This document shows positions 1-7,200 of a DNA stretch of 8,643 nt, piece by piece. Position 1 is the stretch's first letter. Every line of letters begins with the position of its first letter. This DNA is from an uncultured Saprospirales bacterium (lineage in GTDB: Bacteria > Bacteroidota > Bacteroidia > Chitinophagales > JADIYW01), in contig CALLKF010000025.1 in assembly GCA_938008535.1 (NCBI GenBank), forward strand, positions 1-8,643, read 5' to 3'. The notes beneath the pieces were generated by a model. The model worked only from the letters and a program-made list of their open reading frames with translations, searched no databases and had not been told where the DNA came from. Made by a program: the position numbers and the translations under genes.

Positions 1-410
1 CTAATTTTTATGGCAACAAAGGCAAGTTGCCTTGGCCAGTTGGAAGTGGATTTATTAGCAAAGGATTTGGACGATACAATCATCCTGAATTAAATAATGT
101 ATCTATTGAAAATAATGGAATTGACATCAGAACAGATGAAAACAGCAGTGTTCGTTGTGTATTTGAAGGAAAAGTGGTTGGTATTTTAAATAATCCAACG
201 TTTAAAAATGCAGTAATTATTTCTCACGGCGATTATTTCACTGTGTACTCAAAATTGGCTTCGATAAATGTTACTAAAGGACAAAAAATATCTACAAAAC
301 AAGTAATTGGAACTGCATTTACAGATGAAGATAACATTACAGAAGTGCATTTAGAAGTTTGGAAAGGTTCATCTAAATTAAATCCAGCAGATTGGATATT
401 TAAAAAATAG
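1..410 (+). CDS. envC: Murein hydrolase activator, EnvC/LytM (M23-like) family, 3' part
   Basis: The reading frame is open from the window edge, so the true start lies upstream; the TTG at 27 is internal, because in-frame codons before it read NFYGNKGK, joining the typical KLPWPV entry into the LytM domain. About 135 residues of this C-terminal domain are present: G-FGRYNHP, NNGIDI, VRCVFEGKV, NAVIISHGDYFTVYS, VTKGQKI and VHLEVWK, ending LNPADWIFKK. This matches Bacteroidota EnvC-type proteins, which are periplasmic and activate N-acetylmuramoyl-L-alanine amidases during daughter-cell separation. The M23 zinc and catalytic histidines are replaced: Asn for the first His of HxxxD (111-113), Lys in the usual YxHL position (YSKL), and Glu for the first His of HxH (342-344). 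A non-catalytic activator role is therefore inferred. The coiled-coil N-terminal half expected of EnvC is outside the window. lptC follows after about 22 bp. Confidence 0.85.
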   Translation, partial: NFYGNKGKLPWPVGSGFISKGFGRYNHPELNNVSIENNGIDIRTDENSSVRCVFEGKVVGILNNPTFKNAVIISHGDYFTVYSKLASINVTKGQKISTKQVIGTAFTDEDNITEVHLEVWKGSSKLNPADWIFKK

Positions 411-413
411 GTT

Positions 414-522
414 GATGTACGATTAACGATTGATGATGAAAAATGAACGATTAATTAATTATAAGAATAAAATGTTTCTAGAAAAAGAAACATTGTCCAT
501 CATTAATCGTAAATCGTTAATT
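414..522. repeat. 109-bp imperfect palindrome over the lptC start
   Basis: Arms 414-438 and 498-522 are 25 nt each and match as inverted repeats at 20 of 25 positions; as RNA, two more positions become G-U pairs. Inside lies a second, perfect 9-bp inverted repeat, AATGTTTCT (471-479) with AGAAACATT (486-494), and a 6-nt loop. The candidate lptC start codons at 430, 433 and 436 fall in the outer 5' arm, and the one at 472 falls in the inner arm. The motif AACGATT recurs at 425-431 and 446-452. It resembles the palindromic intergenic repeats common in Bacteroidota genomes, but whether it is a dispersed element cannot be told from one copy. Confidence 0.6.
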
Positions 523-1068
523 TCTTTGTTCTTTGTTCTTTGTTCTTTGTTCTTTTTTTCTTCATGCGAACAAGTTCCTTTGTCTAAAATAAAAGCAATG
601 TTCGATGAAAAAGATGCAGATGTAGAAGTAGCAGATAGCGTAAAATTTATTTATAAAGAAGGTGAATATGCACGAGCTATTGTGACTGCACCAAAAGTAA
701 AACGTTATACAAAAGAACAATCAAAGTTGGAATTTAGCAATGGCTTGTTGGTTAAGTTTTATGAAACATTGGATATGATATCTGTACTGAAAGCAGACTA
801 TGGCGTAAATGACGATGCGAAACAACTCATTATTGCTTCAGGAAATGTACACATGGAAAATGCAAAAAATGAAATTATGGAATCGCAAGAATTGACTTGG
901 AACATAAAAACAAAAAGAGTTTGGACAGATAAAGCAATTCGAATAAAAACACCAGATAATATTATAAATGGAATTGGCTTTGATGCTGATGAAGATTTCT
1001 CTAATTATACCATTCGTAAAGTAACAGGAATTGTTTCTGTAGATGACGATAATGGTTTTAAAGAATAA
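433..1068 (+). CDS. lptC: LPS export ABC transporter periplasmic protein LptC, lipoprotein
   Basis: LptC takes lipopolysaccharide from the inner-membrane LptBFG transporter and passes it to the periplasmic bridge protein LptA. The start is uncertain: TTG 430, ATG 433, ATG 436 and ATG 472 share one frame; 433 is chosen as the upstream-most ATG, while 472 would give a more usual signal peptide. A charged stretch (NRK) precedes a hydrophobic run ending in a lipobox FSSC, with the acylated Cys encoded at 565-567, so the mature protein is about 167 residues. The mature part shows the Bacteroidota LptC pattern: VKFIYKEGEYARAIVTAPK, KLEFSNGLLVKFYE, IASGNVHMENAKNE, LTWNIKTKRVWTDKAIRIKT and the strongly typical GIGFDADEDFSNY near the C-terminus. 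It probably shares a transcript with the EnvC-type gene upstream and the small membrane protein 2 bp downstream. The hydrophobic region is encoded by heptamer repeats, which is odd. Confidence 0.87.
   Translation: MMKNERLINYKNKMFLEKETLSIINRKSLISLFFVLCSLFFFSSCEQVPLSKIKAMFDEKDADVEVADSVKFIYKEGEYARAIVTAPKVKRYTKEQSKLEFSNGLLVKFYETLDMISVLKADYGVNDDAKQLIIASGNVHMENAKNEIMESQELTWNIKTKRVWTDKAIRIKTPDNIINGIGFDADEDFSNYTIRKVTGIVSVDDDNGFKE
522..556 (+). repeat. TTCTTTG heptamer tandem repeat in lptC signal peptide
   Basis: Four perfect TTCTTTG units (522-528, 529-535, 536-542, 543-549) are followed by a degenerate fifth (TTCTTTT, 550-556). Because seven is not a multiple of three, 21 nt encode the hydrophobic heptapeptide SLFFVLC, which then starts again as SLFFFSSC. 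Gain or loss of one unit would frameshift lptC ahead of its lipobox; a change of three units would only lengthen or shorten the hydrophobic core. The tract abuts the right arm of the palindrome. Confidence 0.8.
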
Positions 1069-1070
1069 AT

Positions 1071-1223
1071 ATGGTACGCTGGCTCATACTTACTATTGTT
1101 ACTGTAATTATCATAGTAATCAAAACCATTCAAGATGGATTTCTTAAAGGCAACGATTGGTTTTTATACATTATACTTTTAGTAAGCATTTACTTTGTTT
1201 GGCATCATAGAAGATTAAAATGA
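1071..1223 (+). CDS. Small two-helix membrane protein, 50 residues
   Basis: ATG 1071 lies 2 bp after the lptC stop (1066-1068), the spacing of a translationally coupled gene. The product starts MVRWLILTIV and ends YFVWHHRRLK. It has two hydrophobic segments, about residues 3-17 and 31-44, joined by a short polar loop (KTIQDGFLKGND); basic residues follow the second helix, so by the positive-inside rule both ends are probably cytoplasmic (inference). I recognise no family. Its position suggests a role at the inner membrane linked to LPS export or envelope upkeep, but that rests only on context. The codons are typical of the neighbouring genes and the frame ends just before a likely terminator, which supports a real last gene of the operon rather than chance. 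Confidence 0.6.
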   Translation: MVRWLILTIVTVIIIVIKTIQDGFLKGNDWFLYIILLVSIYFVWHHRRLK

Positions 1224-1230
1224 AAAAGAT

Positions 1231-1253
1231 TAAAAGACAAAAATGTTCTTTTA
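1231..1253. terminator. Likely bidirectional terminator between convergent genes
   Basis: TAAAAGACA (1231-1239) pairs with TGTTCTTTTA (1244-1253) as nine base pairs with one bulged T and a loop of four A. A-rich sequence lies 5' and T-rich sequence 3' (ACTCTTTC), so it could act in both directions. It sits between the stop of the 50-residue gene (1223) and the minus-strand gene end (1263), exactly where a shared terminator would be expected. The stem is AT-rich, so its strength is doubtful. Confidence 0.45.
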
Positions 1254-1262
1254 CTCTTTCTA

Positions 1263-1736
1263 CTACTTAATAATATTTATATTGCAAGAATCACTCGGGT
1301 CTAATTTTGCACCTTCTACATCTACTTCAGCATTTACTTTAAATTCACTACGTGCATTATCCGCAAATTTTGCCATTTTGCCTAAACCTCCTAACATACC
1401 ACCTTTTTCTGCTAACTGGTCGGTTGAAGATTTATAAACCTGAACTGGAAATTCAAACTCTACTGTTTTAGTTTCACCTGTTTTCATTTCAAACATACTA
1501 TTGTCATTCCATGAACCAATAGTGTATGTATTAACTTTTTTATTATCACCTCTTCCTGTTGTTTGTTCTTCTTCCAGTTTTACTTCCATCTTTTTTACTT
1601 TCTGATCGCTTTTGGCAGTTAATAGCAACGAGCCTTTGAGTATTCCATCAGAAGCATTTAACTGACCTGGAACATTAATTTTTACAGATATAGTACCAAT
1701 ACCTAATGCTTGTTTAACTTTTGAAAAGAATGACAT
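1263..1736 (-). CDS. Spo0M-like / arrestin-fold protein, 157 residues
   Basis: The product begins MSFFSKVKQALGIGTISVKI, close to the opening of Spo0M-family proteins (short amphipathic start, then a glycine turn before the first beta strand). It continues with the beta-rich arrestin-like pattern: GILKGSLLLTAKSDQKVKKM (inducing-type strands), KLEEEQTT, then ETKTVEFEFPVQVY and SEFKVNAEVDVEGAKLDPSD near the end. There is no signal peptide or membrane segment, so it is probably cytoplasmic. Bacillus Spo0M is about 258 residues, so this is roughly the N-terminal arrestin-like part alone. Spo0M affects sporulation in Bacillus, but Bacteroidota do not sporulate, so the name describes fold only; the actual role is unknown. 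The gene is monocistronic, convergent with the lptC cluster and divergent from the ion-channel gene. Family assignment is moderately sure. Confidence 0.6.
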   Translation of the reverse strand: MSFFSKVKQALGIGTISVKINVPGQLNASDGILKGSLLLTAKSDQKVKKMEVKLEEEQTTGRGDNKKVNTYTIGSWNDNSMFEMKTGETKTVEFEFPVQVYKSSTDQLAEKGGMLGGLGKMAKFADNARSEFKVNAEVDVEGAKLDPSDSCNINIIK

Positions 1737-1933
1737 AGTTTATTTATTTTTAGTGTAAAAAAATAAAAGATAAATATACCAAAATTAGAAAATAAAATCT
1801 GACGCTTTTTTCTTTTCTATGTAAATATCTAACGTTAAATAAATATCTACCATCAGGTATTAATTTATGCATGAGTATTTATTGATATTTATTATCTTAA
1901 CATCCACAAAAATCAAACATTTAAAATTGTACT
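1737..1933. promoter_or_regulatory. Divergent intergenic region with AAATATC repeats
   Basis: These 197 bp must hold promoters for both flanking genes. For the minus-strand gene a -7-like TATATTTA (complement of 1771-1778) fits the Bacteroidota TAnnTTTG pattern in seven of eight positions, but no TTTG is seen at the right distance upstream. Toward the channel gene, AAATATCTA occurs twice (1823-1831 and 1841-1849, 18 bp apart) and its inverted core GATATTT occurs at 1884-1890; the arrangement could be an operator. The AT-rich background makes chance repeats likely. No clear -7 element was found for the channel gene. Confidence 0.3.
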
Positions 1934-3847
1934 ATGCAAAAACCAACACTAAAAGAAAAATTTCGATATTATTTTGAAAACACTATGTCATCTGGACCAA
2001 GTGGTGTTATAAAATGGCTGGCAATTGTATCATTGGCAATTGTTTTGCTTTTAGGTTTAGTAATTCTAATTTTTGGTATTAAAGAATCAGGTGATGCTGA
2101 AAGTCCACTCGGTTTTTTTGAAGGCGCTTGGCAAAGTTTAATGGCAACTTTAGATTCAGGAACTATGGGTGGCGACCCAGCAGATGCTTGGCCTTTCAGA
2201 ATCGTTCGTTTTATTGCAACACTGGTTGGTATTTTTGTTATCTCTATTTTAATTGGTTCTATTTCAAGTGGTATTGATGAAAAAATTGACGAACTTAAAA
2301 AAGGAAAATCAAAAGTTTTAGAAACAAATCATACACTAATTTTAGGTTGGTCCGAAAAAGTATTTTCAATCATTAAAGAAATAATAGAAGCCAATTCAAA
2401 TCAAAAAAATCCGAGCATCGTAATTTTAGCAGATAGAGATAAAGTAGAAATGGATGATGAGATTCGAGAAAAAATCGAAGATTTTAAAAACACAAAAATA
2501 ATATGCAGAAGTGGAAGTCCATTAGAATCATCAGCAATCAATGTAGTAAATCCAAACGCAGCGCGCTCAATAATTGTATTGGCAAATGAAGAAGCAAATG
2601 CAGACACTTATGTTATAAAATCTGTATTAGCATTAACCAATGGTAAAAACAGAAAGAAAGAAGCATACCATATAGTCGCAGAAGTAAAAGATCCTAAAAA
2701 TATGGAAGCAGCCGAATTGGTTGGAAATAATGAAACCGTATTTGTGCTTTCATCTAACTTGATTTCTAAAATTACCGCTCAAACGTGTCGCCAATCTGGA
2801 TTAAGTGTAGTTTATACTGAATTGTTGCAGTTTGATGGTGATGAAATTTATTTTAATGAAGAAAAATCGTTAGCAGGTAAAACATACAAAGATGCATTAT
2901 TTGCATACAACACTTCATCTATTATTGGTTTGTTTACTTCTGATAAAAATGTTCTGATAAATCCACCAATGGACACAGTAATAAATAATGGCGACCAAGT
3001 GATTGCTATTAGTGAAGACGACGATACCGTGAAAATAAGTGGAATGTCGAGTTGGAATATTAAGCATGATGTATTTAATAATTTTGAAAAAGATGATGTT
3101 AAAACAGAACATTCATTAATACTAGGATGGAATAATAGAGGCACTAGTATCATAGAAGAATTAGATAATTATGTTGCAAAAGGTTCTGAAGTATTGATTC
3201 TAGCAGATAGTGAAATAGATATTGAAGCATCTTTAACGGATTTAAAAGCGAATGTAAAAAATCAAAATATTTCTTACATGAAAGGAAATATAATTGATAG
3301 GAACACATTAGACAGTTTACGAGTAGAAAATTTTGACCACATTATTTTATTGAGTTATAAAGATGGAATGGATGTGCAGGAAAGCGATGCAATTACTTTG
3401 ATATGTTTGTTGCACCTTCGAGCAATAAGTGAGAAAGTAAATAAAGATTTTAGCATCGTTTCAGAAATGCTAGACATAAGAAACAGAGATTTAGGTGTCG
3501 TGGCAAAAGCAGATGATTTTATTGTTGGTGATAATTTAATAAGTTTAATGCTTAGCCAACTCAGTGAGAATAAAGACTTGAAAAAAGTGTATGATATTTT
3601 ATTTGATGCTGATGGTTCTGAGATTTATTTGAAACCAGTAAGCAGATATGTAAAAACTGGCGAAGAAATGGATTTTTATACAATCGTGGAACGCGCTGCA
3701 CAATTAAACGAAACTGCTATTGGTTATCGCGTAACTGCAGAAAGTAGCAACTCAGACGAACATTTTGGTGTAAGATTAAATCCGAAGAAAACAGATAAAT
3801 TTACTTTTTCACCAGACGATTTAATTATCGTGCTTTCTGAAGATTAA
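1934..3847 (+). CDS. CASTOR/POLLUX-type ion channel with two RCK domains
   Basis: This 637-residue protein matches bacterial homologues of the plant CASTOR/POLLUX (DMI1) channels. Its order is: cytoplasmic start, membrane helix about 26-48, pore-loop region about 60-82 with LMATLDSGTMGGD, second helix about 88-111, then RCK/TrkA-N domain 1 from about 132 (HTLILGWSEKVFSIIKE, IVILADRDKVEMDDEI), a linking beta-rich part with GDEIYF and GDQVIAISEDDD (about 300-365), RCK domain 2 from about 393 (HSLILGWNNRG, EVLILAD) and a final segment from about 559 (GSEIYLKP) ending DLIIVLSED. RCK domains form a gating ring below an inner-membrane pore and respond to ligands or ions. The pore lacks the potassium signature TVGYG, so ion selectivity cannot be assigned. 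ATG 1934 is preceded by an AT-rich leader without Shine-Dalgarno sequence. It appears to be a single-gene unit; no convincing terminator was seen after it. Confidence 0.85.
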   Translation: MQKPTLKEKFRYYFENTMSSGPSGVIKWLAIVSLAIVLLLGLVILIFGIKESGDAESPLGFFEGAWQSLMATLDSGTMGGDPADAWPFRIVRFIATLVGIFVISILIGSISSGIDEKIDELKKGKSKVLETNHTLILGWSEKVFSIIKEIIEANSNQKNPSIVILADRDKVEMDDEIREKIEDFKNTKIICRSGSPLESSAINVVNPNAARSIIVLANEEANADTYVIKSVLALTNGKNRKKEAYHIVAEVKDPKNMEAAELVGNNETVFVLSSNLISKITAQTCRQSGLSVVYTELLQFDGDEIYFNEEKSLAGKTYKDALFAYNTSSIIGLFTSDKNVLINPPMDTVINNGDQVIAISEDDDTVKISGMSSWNIKHDVFNNFEKDDVKTEHSLILGWNNRGTSIIEELDNYVAKGSEVLILADSEIDIEASLTDLKANVKNQNISYMKGNIIDRNTLDSLRVENFDHIILLSYKDGMDVQESDAITLICLLHLRAISEKVNKDFSIVSEMLDIRNRDLGVVAKADDFIVGDNLISLMLSQLSENKDLKKVYDILFDADGSEIYLKPVSRYVKTGEEMDFYTIVERAAQLNETAIGYRVTAESSNSDEHFGVRLNPKKTDKFTFSPDDLIIVLSED

Positions 3848-3933
3848 TTAGCAACAAACCAAAATAAACGCAACGATTATTCGCATATACTCTTAAATAG
3901 TAGACCGTTTTCTTTAAAGTGAAAATTTTTTAC

Positions 3934-3964
3934 TTGACAAATACCTTAATTAGACATACCTTTG
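3934..3964 (+). promoter_or_regulatory. Bacteroidota-type promoter for the adhesin operon
   Basis: TACCTTTG at 3957-3964 is a perfect match to the Bacteroidota -7 consensus TAnnTTTG, and TTG at 3934-3936 lies 20 nt upstream, within the usual range for the -33 element. Transcription would start near 3970, giving a leader of roughly 280 nt before the ATG at 4249. This is the best promoter match in the window. Confidence 0.7.
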
Positions 3965-4079
3965 TATTGAGAAAAACCCAAATCAAATTTTTACTTCTCA
4001 TTTTTATTAGAAACAATTAAAAAAACGATTGCAATTTTAAGCTATTGTAATGTTGTCTGAAATAACTAACATAACGCGT

Positions 4080-4149
4080 TCTATACATCAAAATTTGTAA
4101 GCATAACCCACTTCAAATTTTCAAAACGATTTTTTAAATAATGTATAGA
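4080..4149 (+). promoter_or_regulatory. Nested inverted repeats in the adhesin leader
   Basis: The outer arms TCTATACAT (4080-4088) and ATGTATAGA (4141-4149) are perfectly complementary over 9 bp. Inside them AAAATTTG (4090-4097) and CAAATTTT (4114-4121) are perfectly complementary over 8 bp with a 16-nt loop. Both stems would form in the transcript from the promoter at 3934-3964. A tract of seven T follows at 4158-4164, but it is separated by 8 nt from the stem, so an attenuator is possible rather than shown. Stems are AT-rich; the function is unknown and could be RNA stability. Confidence 0.4.
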
Positions 4150-4190
4150 TTGTAGAGTTTTTTTAGATTCGAAATAAAACCCTTTGTGCA

Positions 4191-4215
4191 ATGTATGATA
4201 CGCAAGTATCTATAT
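4191..4215 (+). promoter_or_regulatory. GCAA-capped hairpin upstream of the adhesin start
   Basis: GATAC (4197-4201) and GTATC (4206-4210) enclose GCAA, a stable GNRA tetraloop. Below a single bulged U the stem continues for five more pairs (4191-4195 with 4211-4215, one of them G-U), giving about ten pairs. It ends 33 nt before the ATG at 4249, so it could protect the leader or affect ribosome access. No riboswitch class is recognised. Confidence 0.4.
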
Positions 4216-4248
4216 CGTACTGAAACATAACAAACATAAAAACCTAAA

Positions 4249-7200
4249 ATGCGTAATTTATTACTCACTTTACTGCTATTGTATATAGCAAGAGGCACAT
4301 TATTAGCACAAAACTGTTCTATTAATGCTGGCTTGAATAGTTCTGTTTGTTTAGCTGAGTCAATAAAATTATACGGAACACGTTCAGGTTTATTCGTGCC
4401 AAATGCTACATCTAAATGGATACAGTTATCTGGGTCTCCAGTTATTATTAATCAACCTGATTCATTAATAACTTCAATTAGTGGTTATTCTGATGGAACA
4501 TACACCTTTCAATTAAAAAATACATGTCAGGATGGTATAGTATCATATGATACTGTAACCGTTTCTGTATTTCCATTAACAAAAGCAAATGCAGGTAAAG
4601 ACACTTTACTTTGTGCTTCAGCGTCATACCATCTAAATGCTAATTACCCATTGTTGCCAGGTGAAACTGGAGAATGGAGTATAATTAATAATAATGGAAA
4701 TTTGACAATTAATAATTTATTTGATCCTAATTCAATCATTTCATTACAAGCTAATTCTCCTGGAATTTCTCAACTCAGGTGGATTATTTCTAATACAAAT
4801 GGATGTGTTTCTTATGATGATGTCATAATAACAAATTGTGGAGGAACAGCTTTAGTATATGCAGGTCCAGACCAGTTTTTAGATAATTGTTATGTAGGAA
4901 CTGCGTGTACAAAATTAATTGCAACCAACGGAAATATTGGTGTTGGTGGACAAAATGGTATTTGGACTTTTGTTTCAGGACCAAGTATTCCTAATTTAAC
5001 CATGGTAAATACACCAATAGCATCTGCTTGTAATTTAATTCCTGGTACTTATGTGTTTAGGTATACAGTAAGCGGACCTTGTTCAAATGGTATGGACGAA
5101 GTATCTGTAACAGTTCCTTTTCCAAGCCAAAATGCTCCACTTGTTAATGCAGGAAACGGAATGGTTATATGTGATATGACTTCTACGATAACATTAAATG
5201 GAAGCATTACTGATAATTCAACCGAAATAGCGCAATGGTCGCAAATATCTGGACCATCTACAGTATCTTTTAATTCGCCAAATAGTTCATCTACAGTTGT
5301 AACAGGTTTAATTAATCCAGGTACATATTCATTTAGTTACAGCGTAAAAAACTTAACCACAAATTGTACAGGAATTGGTATTGTAAATATTTCTAAATAT
5401 CAACCTGGATATATAGATGGTGGTCCAGATCAAATTCTACCATGTAATACTACAGAAACAGTTATTCCAACAGTAACAACTGGATTAGGATATGTAACCT
5501 ATAAAATTATTAGTGGTCCTTCTGGTGCATTTTCTTATCCAACGCGTGCCGATACAAAAAATACGATAAAAGGATTAATTTATCCAGGTACTTACCGAGT
5601 TGAAATAAATTATCAATTTGGTTCTGAGTGTGATGCAATTAATGACTTTGTAGATATTACTGTCTCAAGACCACCAACAGGAGCCAATGCTGGAACTTAT
5701 CAAAATTTTACGTGCGCTGCTGCATCAACACAATTAGCTGGAAACAATCCAATGCTTACAGGTTTAGGTTCAGGATGTTGGAGTCAGGTAGATGGTCCAA
5801 ATATGGCAATATTGGCAACACCAAATAATTATCTTTGTAATATTTCAGGAACTATTGCTGGTAGATATGTTTTTAGATGGACTGTCAGTGGTGGTTTAGG
5901 TTGTCCTGATAACCATGACGATATTGTTGTTATTTCACCAGGTAATGATGTTACTAAAGCTAATGCAGGTATTGATAGACAAGTTTGTATTAATTCACAA
6001 GTAATATTAGACGGTAACTCAATTCGTGCAGACGAAACAGTAAAATGGTCTGTGATACCAAATAATATTACATTTTTCCCAAATAACAATGTTGTTGATC
6101 CAATCGTTTCTGGATTACAACCGAACACAGCTTACACTTTTATTTATACTATTTCAAATTCTTGTGGTAGCAGTTCTGTAGATTCAATCGTAATCAACAC
6201 GAGCTCTGTTTCTGGACCATCAATAGCAAATGCAGGAGAGAATCAATGTCTTCCGAAAAATACAAATTCAATTCAATTAAATGCTTTACAACCAACTTCT
6301 GGAATAGGTAAATGGGATTTAATTGAAGGCAATATAGTTTCTATTGTAAATCCATTCTTTTATAATACAAAAGTGAATGGACTTAAAAATGGAACGTATA
6401 AATTTACTTGGACTGTTTCTGTAAACGGATGTTCAAATAATTCAATTGATACCGTTATAATTACGATAGCTGATTCTACTACAATCGCTAATGCTGGTAT
6501 GGATGTTGCGAAATGTGCAGATTCTTATGTTTTAAACGGAAACAATCCTGTTTTTGGAACAGGACATTGGTCACAAATATCAGGTGATGGTGCTGCTGTT
6601 ATAGTTTCACCATTGAACTCAACTTCATTAATTAAAAATTTAACTACAGGTACTTATATCTTTAGGTGGACAATAGAGAATGGAGTTTGTTCTTCAAATT
6701 ATGACGAAGTAAAACTCTCTATCTCAACACCACCATCAATTGCTAACGCTGGTGCAGATCAAATGCTATGTGTAAATGGAACAACGCCAGTAATATTACA
6801 AGCACAAAATCCTTCGCCTGGTGTTGGACAATGGGTTTGGGTTTCTGGAACTACTTTTTCACCTACTATAAATATTATAACGCCTACTAAATCTACCGTT
6901 TCAAATCTTACTAGTGGTGCTCATGTTTTTAGGTGGATTGTAAGTGGTGGCGCTGGCTGTCCTCAATCTACAGATGATGTTATCGTAAATGTATCTATGC
7001 CAGCAAACGCTGGTGCTGACAAGAGTTTATGTAATTTGACTTCAACAGTTTTAAAAGGAAATGCTGGAACCAAAGGGATTTGGACTCAAATCTCAGGACC
7101 TAACGCGATAATAACACAATCGCCTGCACAAAACCCAACAGCAAATATTAGTGGACTGAAGTCTAGCTCTACATATATATTCAGATATACTATTCCTGCA

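Larger units (their letters stand above)
3848..4248. other. 401-bp gene-free stretch with promoter and long leader
   Basis: No coding frame of plausible size is seen on either strand. The stretch begins with about 85 bp lacking recognisable structure after the channel gene; only a 4-bp stem (TACT/AGTA near 3886-3900) is present, too weak to call a terminator. Then come a strong promoter (3934-3964), a tiny frame of 16 codons at 4050-4100 (starts MLSEITNI), nested inverted repeats (4080-4149), a T7 tract (4158-4164) and a hairpin (4191-4215). Palindromes ATTGCAAT (4028-4035) and AACGCGTT (4073-4080) are also present. The adhesin gene begins immediately after. Confidence 0.6.

Noticed and set aside
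1220..1270. A 16-codon frame (starts MKKIKRQK) overlapping the stop of the 50-residue gene by ATGA
   Set aside because: It runs through the likely terminator hairpin and into the end of the convergent gene, has low-complexity lysine-rich content and no recognisable feature.
1243..1437. Plus-strand frame of 64 codons
   Set aside because: It is the antisense shadow of the Spo0M-like gene, whose protein has clear family character.
2401..3153. Minus-strand frames of 65-101 codons inside the ion-channel gene
   Set aside because: They lie wholly opposite well-supported RCK domain coding sequence and show no family features.
3849..3930. Possible terminator after the ion-channel gene
   Set aside because: Only a 4-bp stem was seen and no T run follows it at the right place.
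4183..4214. Second possible promoter: TTTG at 4183-4186 and TATCTATA at 4207-4214, spacing 20
   Set aside because: The -7 element misses the TTTG core, and the same bases form the GCAA hairpin; the promoter at 3934-3964 is much better.
5829..6128. Minus-strand frame of 99 codons
   Set aside because: Antisense to the PKD-like repeats; no signal, domain or start context.
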